Shown one piece after another: positions 20,101-29,381 of a DNA stretch of 32,791 nucleotides. The stretch spans positions 608,391 to 641,181 of the forward strand of contig MU657172.1 in the NCBI GenBank assembly GCA_026770575.1. The letters run 5' to 3'. The stretch comes from Pelagophyceae sp. CCMP2097 (Eukaryota; Sar; Pelagophyceae). The notes under the pieces were generated by a model that was not told the origin of the DNA, did not search any database, and worked only from the letters and a program-made list of their open reading frames with translations. Each line of letters begins with the position of its first letter. Position 1 is the stretch's first letter. Made by a program: the position numbers and the translations under genes.

Positions 20101-20149
20101 TGTCCACGCCCTGCTCGTCCACGACACGCGCCGCGTAAGCCACCCCCTC
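20100..20149 (-). repeat. Dispersed GACGCGTGTCGTG repeat block, inverted copy
   Basis: On the minus strand this block reads GGGGGTGGCTTACGCGGCGC then GTGTCGTGGACGAGCAGGGC. It is the same module found in the SINE-like copy at 10645-10680 and at 21376-21420. It marks this region as part of the same retroposon-like family. Confidence 0.6.
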
Positions 20150-20584
20150 GTTGGCGACTTGTTTTGTTAAAGGGTCCTCTTTAAAAATCCTTTCGGCAAT
20201 ATTGCCCTTTGGCAGGAAGGAGGCGCGAGGGGGTGCGGGGCCGGGAGAGCGTAAAAATGGCGTCGGGAGCGCGCGACGCGCCCTTGCTCGTGGCCACGGC
20301 AAGACCCCCCCAATGGGCAGCCCCCATCCGCGCACGCGCCGGCGCGGGAAGGGCTCGCGAAGGAACCTCCAAATCCGCGCCCTTCACGCGGCGCGACGAG
20401 TTGGTATCCGATCTCGAAGCTACTTTGCACCGGGTTAGAGAGGGACAGACCAAGCAGCCCAGCCAACAAACGCCGCGGCGGCGCCCACCGTTCCGAAGGG
20501 AATCAACAACCGAGTTTCAAAAAGCACTAAAGTCCGATTTTGACGTTAGGAAACCTTAAAATTTAATAGTGAACAAAACAAGTT
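20150..20584. other. GC-rich repeat remnant, no gene identified
   Basis: The stretch contains GCCCAGCCAACAAACGCCGC near 20457, which recurs in diverged form near 20797 and 21497. Fragments such as GCGCGACGAGTTGGTATCCG resemble the SINE-like copies. No coding signal was recognised. Confidence 0.4.
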
Positions 20585-20903
20585 CATAGCTGGGCGGGTT
20601 TAATTCAGACCTTACTCAGAAAGCACGATTTCTGCGATTTTTGAGCAAAATATATCATATCAGTAAGGCATTTTAAGGTCTGAGTCAAATCCGACGAATT
20701 TCTTATTGAGATATTTGCAAAAGTGGCCTCAACCAGTAAATTGAAGGTGGGAGGCTGCTGCACAGCCGGGGGAGCTAGAGGGGACGGGATCGAGCTGCCC
20801 AGCCAGTAAACACCGCGGCGCAGCCCTGCGTTGTCGAGGCAATCACTAAATCGCAGAAATCACGCCTTCTGAGAAAGGTCTGAATTAAGCCCGTCCAGCT
20901 ATG
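20585..20903. mobile_element. 319-bp element with 56-bp terminal inverted repeats
   Basis: The left arm 20585-20640 (starting CATAGCTGGGCGGGTTTAAT) and right arm 20848-20903 are inverted copies with about seven differences. The spacer of about 200 bases holds no ORF. Size and structure fit a MITE. A similar but shorter TAGCTGGGAGGGGTTTAA lies inverted just outside the right end near 20910-20930, suggesting a nested or repeated end. Confidence 0.75.
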
Positions 20904-21375
20904 ATGTTAAACCCCTCCCAGCTACAAGGGGGATCGCCTATGACCCCAAGGACTTTCTGTCAATTGCAGCATTCGTCGGGGGTTGTTTTGCTCCTGTTGG
21001 GGGTGGTATAGGACGCCGCGATGAGTCCCATGATGCCCGATCCCACAAAAATCTTCTGTTAAAAACGATCAAGCTTAAACTCCAAACGCCTGTTTTGGCT
21101 CGTCTGAAGCGGCACTCGCGGCACTCGTGAGGGGCCGGTCATATACCACCCCAGTGCGCATGGACCTGCCCCGTCACATAGCCAGAACTTCGATCCCCGT
21201 CATCCTGCAGTTGTCACATGGTCGTTAAGTATCACGATAAGGAGGCAAAATCAAGTCAAAATCAATGTAAGGAGGCAAATAAAGATTTTATCGAGTACAA
21301 CATATTGAAGGAAGCGCTTGTTCACGCCCTTGAAAGGCGCCCTCCTCGAGGCTGATCATTCACGGACACCCCGGG
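20904..21375. other. Intergenic stretch, no gene identified
   Basis: Mixed composition with no supported gene. The short direct repeat AAGGAGGCAAAATCAAGT / TAAGGAGGCAAATAAAG lies near 21238-21285. Confidence 0.35.
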
Positions 21376-21604
21376 GGGTGGCTTACGCGACGCGTGTCGT
21401 GGAAGAGCAGGGCGTGGGTGAGAAAACCACTTGATCCAAGAGGCAGCCGAGACGGACACCCCGGGGGGTAGGGAAGCGCATAGGGACCACGCCCACCGCG
21501 GCGCCCCCTTTTCAGACGGAAATCTACTTCAGCTCTGGTGGACTCATTGTCATTGCTCGTCCATGCCCTGCTCTCCCACTACGCGCGTCGCGTAAGCCAC
21601 CCCC
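21376..21604. repeat. Pair of inverted GACGCGTGTCGTG repeat blocks
   Basis: GGGTGGCTTACGCGACGCGT (from about 21376) followed by GTCGTGGAAGAGCAGGGCGT is matched by an inverted copy at about 21557-21604, so the two face each other. The same module occurs at 10645-10680 and 20100-20149. CACCCCGGGGGGTGG and CACCCCGGGGGGTAG, palindromic GC boxes, precede and follow the first block. Confidence 0.6.
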
Positions 21605-21859
21605 GCAGGCGGCCTCTGGGAGTCAAGAAAATTGCGCCACTTGAGACTGGCTTCATCGCCGATACCCCTTGAATGAAAGTCGCCAAAGAAGCAAGAGTGC
21701 ACGCATGTAATTCAGGCCCCGGAGGAGGCCCTTGGATTTAAAAAAAAGGCCCCTTTTCCGGGGGTCGTTATTGAAGAGATCATCCATGCGCGATTTTGTC
21801 TGCCCGTCGGTCTGTCTGATTCGCATTTCCATCCGTGCGGAACCTTAAAAACAAGACGC
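21605..21859. other. Intergenic stretch before the dispersed repeat
   Basis: No gene is supported in this short mixed-composition segment. Confidence 0.35.
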
Positions 21860-22950
21860 GCGCCTATGCAGTATTCTGCTGCGTGCGGTTGCGAGGGTGG
21901 CGCGGGCTTGGGCCGGGTGTGCCGGTCCTTCTTTCGCAGCTGCGCCATCAACATCGAAGTAAGACTTAATCTTATCCAGCCTACTCGCGTTTCAAAGTGT
22001 CCTCTTAGCGACTGCACCAACATACCAAAGGCGCCCTCCGGGGGTCTGCAGTACCCCCGGTGCGTTATGGTAATAGAAGAAAAAGGGTTAAGTTTGCACT
22101 TTTGCGAAGTTTTTTTGGATTTCTCGGACCACATTTTCGATCGCGGCGCCGGCGCGCACGGTCGGATCGCAAATCCCATGACCTTGTTGAGTTTGGCAGT
22201 GACGACGGTGACTCGGCCTCGGAGGGGGGTTCTGATGTTGTTGGCTACGAGGGGTTCGATTCCGACGACGTTTCCATCTAGGGACGGCCAGGCTTTGGTT
22301 GCCCTATATAGCAGCGGCTGCCGCGGCTCAATCTGTATAGGGCCAGGCTGGGGACTCTTGCCGCTGAGTCACCATGCCCGTCTTCCTTGGCTGCGGGCGA
22401 CGCGAGTTCATCGCGGACCTGGCAAGGGCGCAGGTCCAACCGCCGATGCTCATGAGGTTAACGCTATTTGTGGATGCCAGCAGGGGACAGTCACTTGGTG
22501 GAAGATGAGTGGAGCAGCGACTCCTATCGCTTCTGGCAAGGGCAATGCCCTCTGTGGCTGCTGCCAGCGATCACGCCCACTGATGCCAGTGACCGGAGCA
22601 TTGAAGGCGCGGCACATAGCCCCCCCCCCCCGCCCAGTGTGAACCCAGAGCAGGACCCCCCTGTATGTCGAGGCAATGCCCTTGAGCCCAGATGCACTTC
22701 CTCGCCTGGAGGACCCTTTACTGGAAACCGAAGAGGAAAAAGAAATCCAGCGCCCCCTGGCCGCTGATGCCGCTCTGTAAGGCGGGGGGGCTACGTCCCT
22801 CCGCCAAGAGTGTGGCGCTCTGATAGGCCGAGGGCAAACACACTTCGCCCGGAGCGACCTCGCAAGATACAACGACAATCCGGCGGTTCGAGGTGGCTCT
22901 TGCCTCAAGCGCCCTCGAGTTGACTTGGTCTGTGCGATGCGGGGCGGTGC
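21860..22950 (+). repeat. Long dispersed repeat, copy 1 (left flank of the AT-rich island)
   Basis: The segment shares GCGCCTATGCAG, GGCCGGGTGTGCCGGTCC, CAGCCTACTCGCGTTTC, GCGACTGCACCAACA and CAAAGGCGCCCTCCGGG (21860-22085) with copy 2 at 31074-31812. It also shares GGCTCTTGCCTCAAGCGCCC and its surroundings (22867-22930) with 32344-32408. Order and orientation are the same in both copies. The middle parts differ. Open frames inside are not recognisable proteins. Confidence 0.75.
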
Positions 22951-22977
22951 GGTAGGTAACTCAATATTATCATATTT

Positions 22978-23165
22978 GGTTCATTGGGGGTTCATTGGGG
23001 AGGTACTAAAAACAACATAACCCTAAACACGACATAACCCTAAACACGACATGCGGGCGACCACTAACCCGATCAGATGCCCTAAACACGACATGCGGGC
23101 GACCACTGAACGAACACAAAACGAACACAGAACGAACACAGAACGAACACGCGCAAAATCACAAA
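22978..23165 (+). repeat. Short tandem repeats at the island's left edge
   Basis: This includes two copies of GGGGTTCATTGGGG-like sequence, three of CCCTAAACACGACAT (two followed by GCGGGCGACCACT), and four of CGAACACAGAA-type 11-mers. CCCTAAA is also the plant-type telomere unit, but here it is part of a longer unit, so I do not call it telomeric. Confidence 0.65.
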
Positions 23166-23248
23166 CAGTCAAGGGGGGGTATTGACATCTTATCGTCATT
23201 TTGAAAAACATTATTGTGATATTAAAAAACGTTATTGTAATATTGAAA

Positions 23249-23377
23249 ACATACCACATACCACATACCACCATTGATTTTAGCCATCCTCTACAATAAC
23301 TAAATTTTGTAAATAATTGTAAAATAAAATAAAAACCTTGCGTGTACTTCTTAATATCAATGTGGTATGTGGTATGT
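23249..23377. repeat. Heptad-armed hairpin, type B, copy 1
   Basis: The left arm at 23249-23278 is built of 7-base units ACCACAT and ends CCATTGAT. The right arm at 23355-23377 is its complement, ATCAATG then GTGGTAT units. The AT-rich core begins TTTAGCCATCCTCT and ends CCTTGCGTGTACTTCT. The core is shared with type A hairpins, which have different arms. The sequence after it, TATGTAATTATTAAAATCAA, matches the sequence that ends the viral replication gene at 29359. Confidence 0.85.
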
Positions 23378-23396
23378 AATTATTAAAATCAAAAAA

Positions 23397-23530
23397 GGTA
23401 GGAGGTAGGAGGTAGGACATTGATTTTCAGCCATCCTCTAACAATAAATTAATTTTTGTTAATAATTGTAAATAATTAATTTCCTAGCGTGCACTTCTCA
23501 ATTTCAATGTCCTGCCTCCCACCTCCCACC
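23397..23530. repeat. Heptad-armed hairpin, type A, copy 1
   Basis: The left arm at 23397-23423 is GGTAGGA repeated three times then CATTGA. The right arm at 23504-23530 is the complement with three changes (CCTGCCTCCCACCTCCCACC). The core begins TTTTCAGCCATCCTCT and ends TAGCGTGCACTTCTCAAT. It is followed by an (AG)n run and TTCTTAGTCAATTTCCA, a spacer shared with the next copies. Confidence 0.85.
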
Positions 23531-23610
23531 CTTTATTATATTAATATAATTTATTATATATAGAGAGAGAAGAGTGTTCTTAGTCAATTTCCACGAAGAT
23601 TAGGCATTTA

Positions 23611-23750
23611 TACCACATACCACATACCACCATTGATTTCAACCATCCTCTTGTTTTTTTTTAGAATTTGTAAATAATTGTAAAATATAAATTTTCCTTG
23701 CGTGTACATCTCAATATCAATGTGGTATGTGGTATGTGGTATGTGGTATA
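23611..23750. repeat. Heptad-armed hairpin, type B, copy 2
   Basis: The arms are ACCACAT units (23611-23637) and GTGGTAT units (23716-23750), the right arm having one extra unit. The core is shared with the other copies, with an added T run. The same (AG)n and TTCTTAGTCAATTTCCA spacer follows. Confidence 0.85.
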
Positions 23751-23827
23751 TATAATATTAATATTTTTATAGAGAGAGAGAGAAAGAATTCTTAGTCAAT
23801 TTCCATGGAGAATAGGCATTTAAAAAA

Positions 23828-23961
23828 GGTAGGAGGTAGGAGGTAGGACATTGATTTTCAGCCACCCTCTAACAATAAATTAATTTTTGTTAATAATTCT
23901 AAATAATTAATTTCTTAGCTTGTACTTCTCAATTTCAATGTCCTACCTCCTACCTCCTACC
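23828..23961. repeat. Heptad-armed hairpin, type A, copy 2
   Basis: GGTAGGA units at 23828-23854 are perfectly complementary to the right arm at 23935-23961. The core matches type A copy 1 closely (TTTTCAGCCACCCTCTAACA). The (AG)n and TTCTTAGTCAATTTCTA spacer follows, after which the sequence leaves the repeat block near 24035. Confidence 0.88.
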
Positions 23962-24362
23962 TTTTTTTATATTAATATTTTTATATATAGAGAGAGAAGA
24001 GTATTCTTAGTCAATTTCTATGAAGAATAGGCTTAGATTATTAAGAGAGCGTTTTTAAATAAGAATTTCGGCAGTTGCACCGACCCAGGGCCTTCCGCTA
24101 TTGCGCGCCACTGGGGGGGCCTCCGAGCGTGCTAGGGGGCTTATAGGGCGGGTCTGGGGCTGGGCTGGGCCCTGCCAAAGCGGCTGCGTCTCCGGCGCCC
24201 AACTTGGGGCTGCAGAGGACGCGGGGTGGTGCACTTTGGAAAAAGTGCCAATCGCGGCGCCGCGGATGGTCTGGACTCACCGGTTTGAGCGCAGGCTTGC
24301 CCCCGGGCATCGTCTCCCCAACGGCAACGAACAAACTTGTTGCGAGAGGTGAGATTGACCGG

Positions 24363-25416
24363 TCACCAACCGGTGTCGCCGTCGATGTAGCCGCCGGTGT
24401 CTTCATCCATCCCGTCCTCCGCCTCGGGCGCGTCCTCGTCCTCGTCACCTCCGCTGTCCTCGTCCTCGTCGGCGAGGAGGCAGACGAGGCGAAAGGCGTC
24501 GTCGTCCATTTGCGTGGCCTGCGCGTCCGCGTCCGCCGCGTCGTCGTCGTCGTCGTCGTCTTCTTCCGGCTCGCCTGCGCCGTCGGTGCACTCTGCCGCG
24601 CCGGCAGCAGCGGTCGCGCCCGGCGGGTCGACGCCGAGGTGGGCGCAGAGTTGCCGATGGGCGTAAAGAATCTTCGCGAGCTGCGGTTTCCTCGTCACCT
24701 CCAAAGTGGCGAGGAGCGCCTCGAGGTTGCGGACCCGTGCAAAGTCTTCGGTCGTCGCGATCCCAGCGTTGCTGACGGCCGTCCAAAAGGCCCGTCCGAA
24801 GCCGGCGAACATGCCGCCCTTGTAAAGTTGCGCCGTCGGTGTCGTCGACGCAACCTTGCCCAAAGCCGCAGCGTGCCTTGCCACTGCATCCACCGGCATC
24901 ACTGCCGCTCGCGGGCCCGCGGACGTGCGCGGCCGCCCGCCCGCCCGAAAAGCCACCGTCGTCGCCGCCGCCTTAGCCTTTGCCTTATCCTCGCTAGCTT
25001 CACGCCGCTTCAGCTGGTCCCCCAACTTGGCCGCCGTCTTCCCAAAATACTGCGTGAACTCGCCAACGTCCATCAGCTCGAGCCGCCCAAAGCGCGCCGG
25101 GGCGTGCGCCTCCGAAATCTTCGGCAAGAGGTCGTCGCCGTGGTGCAGCGCGCCGATTTCGTGGTAAAGCAAGGCGTCGACGACCTTCAAAAACTGCTTG
25201 GACCACCCGCTGCCGCTGTCGAGGTTCAAGTTGATGTCTTTCCCAAACCTCGTGTTCAGGACGGACTCCGGGATCGGCAAGCTGCCGTGCTGCGGCGAGT
25301 ACGTCAGGGGCAGGCCTCGCACCTCGAAGAGCTGCCGCACCGTATTCCTAACGGGCGCGGGTGCGGGCGCGGGTGCGGGCGCGAGCGCGGTTGCGGGCGC
25401 GGGTGCGGACGCGGGT

Positions 25417-25468
<52 letters not shown>

Positions 25469-26056
25469 GTGCGGGGGCGGGTGCGGGCGCGTGTCGAGGT
25501 TGAAGGTCTGAGATCAAATGTCGACGCTGAAGGTCGGACGGCACGTTGGCGCCGAAATTAAAAAGTTGTCGCCGTACGGTGCCGGTCGGCACAGCCGTCG
25601 TCTCCCGCCAGTGAGCGACTGCATAGGCCCAGTGCTCGGCCTTCGCCGCCAAATAGGCGCCCTCGTCCTTGCAGGGGGATTTGCTGCCGAACCTGCGGCC
25701 GCTGGACTTGACAAGGAACCAAAAGTCAAACTGCCGCGGCTGCCCGCCTTCTTCTCCGGTATAAAGCCCGGGTCCTTGAGGACCTCAATGTCGTCGATCG
25801 TCGGCTCCGCGTCGACGTCGACCGCCGGCTCCTCGTCGACGTCGACCGTCCGCTCCGCGTAGCCGTCGACGTCCATCGAGTCCTCGTCGTCGCTGCCGCT
25901 CTCGCAGCTCTCCTTGTAAGAAAATGCAGAAGAACCGGACCCTGCGCGCCGGCTGCGCTGGCGTCGCCGGCCGGGGGACGTCTGGACGGCGCCGACCACG
26001 CGAGACTGCGCGGTCGCACCGGTGGTTGACCGCTTGTTCCTGTGCTCCTCTGCCAT
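24363..26056 (-). CDS. Hypothetical acidic protein with Ala-Pro repeat, 2 exons
   Basis: The ATG at 26056 opens 91 codons (26056-25784). A 44-base GT-AG intron (25783-25740, phase 0) joins them to 459 codons ending at 24363, for 549 aa. Without the intron the two frames are simply shifted, so a frameshift is the alternative. The N-terminal 90 residues are basic then acidic with VDVDEEP-type repeats. Next comes RQFDFWFLVKSSGRRFGSK and AYLAAKAEHWAYAVAHWRET, then a variable (Ala-Pro)n linker. A globular-looking region follows (VVDALLYHEIGALHHGDDLL, YKGGMFAGFGRAFWTAV). The C-terminal tail is very acidic with a run of Asp. No family is recognised. Codon use is GC-rich and host-like although both sides of the gene are AT-rich. 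It may be a mobile-element gene or a captured host gene. Confidence 0.55.
25348..25500 (-). repeat. In-frame hexamer minisatellite encoding (Ala-Pro)n
   Basis: About 25 units of GCGGGC/GCGGGT on the + strand encode alternating Ala and Pro on the minus strand, forming a flexible linker in the hypothetical protein. Unit number is likely to vary between individuals. Confidence 0.85.
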
Positions 26057-26573
26057 GGTCCTGGTCCAAGCTCGGCGCGCGCCAAGCTTGGACCGAGTCG
26101 CGGTCTAAAAACCTGCCCGCAAGGACGAAAAAGGCCGACTTGGCCGTGCAACGTCGTGGCCCGGAACGCGGCTTTCCGACGTTTTTTTCGCCCAAATCTC
26201 AGGATGCAAAAACGAGCTAAAACAGGAACTAAATAAATCTGATCCTTCGAGTGATATTAGAGCCTTATTTCCTGATGCCCGAGAGCGTGCCTGACGGCGG
26301 ATTCGACGGCCTTTCTTAGCAAGACCGTCGAATCCGCCGGCAGGCACGAAATCACATTGAAGGAAGGAAAGCTAAAATGTATGTCGTTTTCAATAATAGC
26401 ACCTTTCGACGACACCGCAGGCGGCGGAGAGAGGGCAGCGGCTGTGGATTCTTATACATTATAGACACAGTTTTCGACGCCGGACCTGCCTGGCTAGTCA
26501 ATTTGGTCGTGGGCGCCACCCCCTGAAGAGATACCGACCTCAAAATGGCCCAGACGCGGTTAAACGCGACCGA
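26057..26573. other. Upstream region of the acidic-protein gene and boundary to AT-rich DNA
   Basis: This holds the likely promoter of the minus-strand gene that starts at 26056. A palindrome, GGTCCAAGCTcggcgcgcgccaAGCTTGGACC, lies at about 26070-26092. A perfect-looking hairpin lies at 26287-26347. No further gene is supported. Base composition changes to AT-rich through this stretch. Confidence 0.4.
26287..26347. repeat. Strong GC-rich hairpin, 23-bp stem with one mismatch
   Basis: The left arm GTGCCTGACGGCGGATTCGA (continuing CGG, 26287-26309) pairs with 26325-26347 at 22 of 23 positions. The loop is 15 bases, with CTT and AAG able to pair inside it. It lies about 230 bases upstream of the minus-strand gene and marks the change to AT-rich sequence. 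It could be a recombination site, an element end or an RNA structure. Confidence 0.8.
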
Positions 26574-26756
26574 ATGACAAAATTAAGCTCATCACGCGAT
26601 TCTTCGCCCAAAACTACTCAAGAAGAGATGCATCAACCTCCAAGCGAATTAAGGAGCGCAACACCGCGGCCCGGGCAGCCAACATTCTTTAAAAAAAAAC
26701 GCTCTCTTAATAATATTCCCATTTCGGATAAAATGATTCAGACTTATTATGTATAA
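26574..26756 (+). CDS. Small AT-rich ORF, 60 aa, unknown
   Basis: The frame begins MTKLSSSRDSSPKTTQEEM and ends RSLNNIPISDKMIQTYYV, a polar, Ser/Lys-rich peptide. It lies directly ahead of the AT-hook-like ORF and in the same direction as the viral-type replication gene. No family is recognised. It may be a small structural or regulatory protein of the virus-like element, or chance. Confidence 0.35.
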   Translation: MTKLSSSRDSSPKTTQEEMHQPPSELRSATPRPGQPTFFKKKRSLNNIPISDKMIQTYYV

Positions 26757-26766
26757 AAACATAATA

Positions 26767-26916
26767 ATGGATTTGCCAATGAAGAGACAAAAGGGACGCC
26801 CGCCGACTACAGAAGAAGAGAAAAAAATCGTCAAGCAATTTAATAATAAGCGCGCATATGAGAAGACAAAACTTGCACTTCAGTCTTACCGTGAACAAAA
26901 TCTAAACAAGATTTAA
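26767..26916 (+). CDS. Small AT-hook-like basic protein, 49 aa
   Basis: ATG 26767 to TAA 26914-26916 encodes 49 residues starting MDLPMKRQKGRPPTTEEEKK. The KGRPP core flanked by basic residues resembles an AT-hook, which binds the minor groove of AT-rich DNA. The remainder is a charged, helix-forming sequence (KKIVKQFNNKRAYEKTKLAL). It starts 11 bases after the preceding ORF and is followed by the replication gene. A DNA-binding role for the element is inference. Confidence 0.45.
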   Translation: MDLPMKRQKGRPPTTEEEKKIVKQFNNKRAYEKTKLALQSYREQNLNKI

Positions 26917-27001
26917 AATAAAAAATTATTTTAATTAAATCCATAAAAATGAAGTATGTTTTTAGAGTATACGGATTAAGAATTATAATATAACATACAA
27001 T

Positions 27002-29365
27002 ATGGAGATGATTGAAAAATGCGATTTACGAACAATTATTTTTATGTCCAAAATAACACTCGCGAAATATAAAGAGAATTACAAAACTTATAACCCGGAT
27101 AAAAAGATAAAAATGCGGGATCAAGACATAAAAAAAAATCTATTTTACAACAATTCTGTAAGACTAACCTAAAAACCAAAGGTGTTACAAAACGAATTTA
27201 CTCATTTTTACATACAACTCCGGCAGGTGTCTCTGGGGGGGCGACTTTTCTCAGGCGGAAGTGTTCAGACTCTCCCATCAATGTACAGAAGTCTATTGAT
27301 GCGCGAAACTACAACTGACATTGACATGGTAAATGCACATCCAGTAATTCTTCGATGGATTTGTAAAAAATACAATATTGCTTGTCCGCAACTGGAATAT
27401 TTTGTCAATAACAGTGAAGAATGCCTTTCATATTTTGAAAATAGAAAAGCCGGAAAACTTGCATACCTTGTCGCTACAAATATGGATAAAATACCTCGTA
27501 AAACATGTATGTCTGACCATTTCAAAAATTACGACAAAGAGATGAAAACAATTCAGAAACAAGTCATTACAAAAGCCGAATATAAAGACCTTTTTGATAC
27601 GATACCGGCTTATAAAAACACGAATTATAACGGTTGCGCAATGAATCGTATCATATGCCATTATGAGAATATTATACTGCAGAACATTCTGCATGTGATG
27701 AATCTCAAAGGAATCGAAAAAGCAGTTTTATGTTTTGATGGAATGTTATTTTATGGGAATAAATACGATAATAACGATTTTTTGAATGATATACAAAACC
27801 ATGTTGATTTAATGATGCCCGAATTAAATATGAAACTCGCATATAAAGACCACAATGATACATTAAGTGTACCCGATGATTTTGACGAGAATGAACCGGT
27901 TGAAAACGAACGAAAATTTGTTCAATCAGACTTGGAAGCAACTCAAAAAATATTTTCGTTATATCCACATTGGAAATTTTGCTTAGGTAGTTTATACATG
28001 TTTGATTGTGGTATATGGGCGACTTACTACGTCCCAGTTATGCAAAAAATTATAAGTCAATATACACATGTTTTATGGAAGAGTGTCTATTGCAAAGAAA
28101 CGGAAAATTCAGGGCTTGTCCAGAAAAATCATATGGTAATACATCTGATTTGAAAAAAAAAAATTCTTATAGAAATGCCTTCTTTATGCACCGACAATGA
28201 TTGGATAAAACGAACAGAAAATTCGTCGTTGGGGATGCTCTTGTTTAAGAACGGTTATCTAAACATGAAGACGTGTACGTTTAATAAATATCCTGATAAT
28301 CCTTATAATCTTGACATCGTTTTCACATACACAATCCCCCACGATTTTGAAGACGAAAAGGATGAGGGCGTTTATCGTGCTTCAATTGAAAACGTCTATT
28401 TTACGATCCATTGGGTCAAGAAGTTGGTGATTGGTTTATATATAATTTGAGTCGAGGCTTAGCGGGCTATGTGATGAAATAATGTTTATTTGCGTTAGGT
28501 TATGGAAATACAGGCAAGTCGACGCTATCTCGTGCATTGTTGATGAGTCTTGGGAGGTACTGCATCAGTTTCAATGCCAATTATCTTGCTTATAAACAGA
28601 CTGGTCAAGACATGGCTGCCCAGAACAGGTGGATTATGTTGAAAAAGAACAAACGGGTTATTATATCAAAAGAAATCAATAGTGTCACAGCACTGAATGG
28701 AAATGCTTTTAAATCCTTATCATCTGAAGGGGATGTTCTTGAAGACATAGATCATTGTAAAGCGGAGTGTACCTTCAAAGTCGAATTTCTAACTTTGATA
28801 TTTGCAAACGACCTCCCGAAAATCAAGCCATATGATGACGCACTCGATAACCGTATCCGTGTTGTATCATATACCAAACCATATGTTGAAAATCCAGAGA
28901 ATGCAGATGTGGAGTTGAAAGCAGACCCGAATATAAACGAAGAAATAGATAGAATTTAGTTTTAGAAGACACTCGTGCTCTTGTTAATTCTGAAATATTT
29001 AGAAGGGAAAGATTTAGGTAAGTTTAATATTGACCCGGAAGGCGTTGTACAAGCAAAGGACGATTGGATAGGGGGCGATGTATCTACACTTAACCAATTC
29101 TTTGAAGACTTCGAGTTAACTGGCAATGATAAAGACTTTGTAGTTTCCGCGGAAATTGAAGTTTGGCTCAAAGAAAAGAAAATAGGTATTTCTATGAAGC
29201 GGTTTGGGATGGATATGAAACAATTCACAACTCGAAATAAAATGGAAGATGTTAAGAATATACAAAAAAAAATCGGGAGGTAAAAATAGAAACGTATGGA
29301 CCGGAATGAAATTGATTCAAGTCCCTACGCCTGTTTACATACCAGATGACTCTGATGTTATGTAA
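27002..29365 (+). pseudogene. Broken virus-type polymerase/primase-SF3 helicase gene
   Basis: The gene type replicates DNA of virophages, Polinton-like viruses, transpovirons and large DNA viruses. Order: a 56-aa N-terminal piece (27002-27172). Then the polymerase/primase-like part with DIDMVNAHPVIL (from 27317) and LCFDGMLFYG (about 27728), which resembles family-A-like TV-Pol motifs. Then a linker with PEKSYGNT, MPSLCTDNDWIKRTE and LLFKNGYLNMKT. Then the SF3 helicase with Walker A GYGNTGKSTL (28498-28527), a KRVIISKEIN strand, FANDLPKIK and DNRIRVV. Last, a winged-helix-like C-terminus, EVWLKEKKIGISMKRFG to NVWTGMKLIQVP. Reading frame changes near 28010-28040, at the A-run 28152-28162, near 28412 and at 29278. 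In-frame stops lie at 27170, 28480, 28957 and 28963. It is therefore a decayed copy, unless homopolymer errors and stop reassignment are involved. D5-like primase-helicase is the alternative name. Confidence 0.82.
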
Positions 29366-29381
29366 TTATTAAAATCAAAAA

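Noticed and set aside
23020..23100. Interstitial telomere from CCCTAAA repeats
   Set aside because: The unit is a longer CCCTAAACACGACAT repeat, with only three copies and no uninterrupted telomeric run.
24204..25511. 435-aa plus-strand open frame
   Set aside because: It is the opposite strand of the acidic-protein gene, Arg/Val-rich, and passes through the Ala-Pro minisatellite as Arg/Gly repeats.
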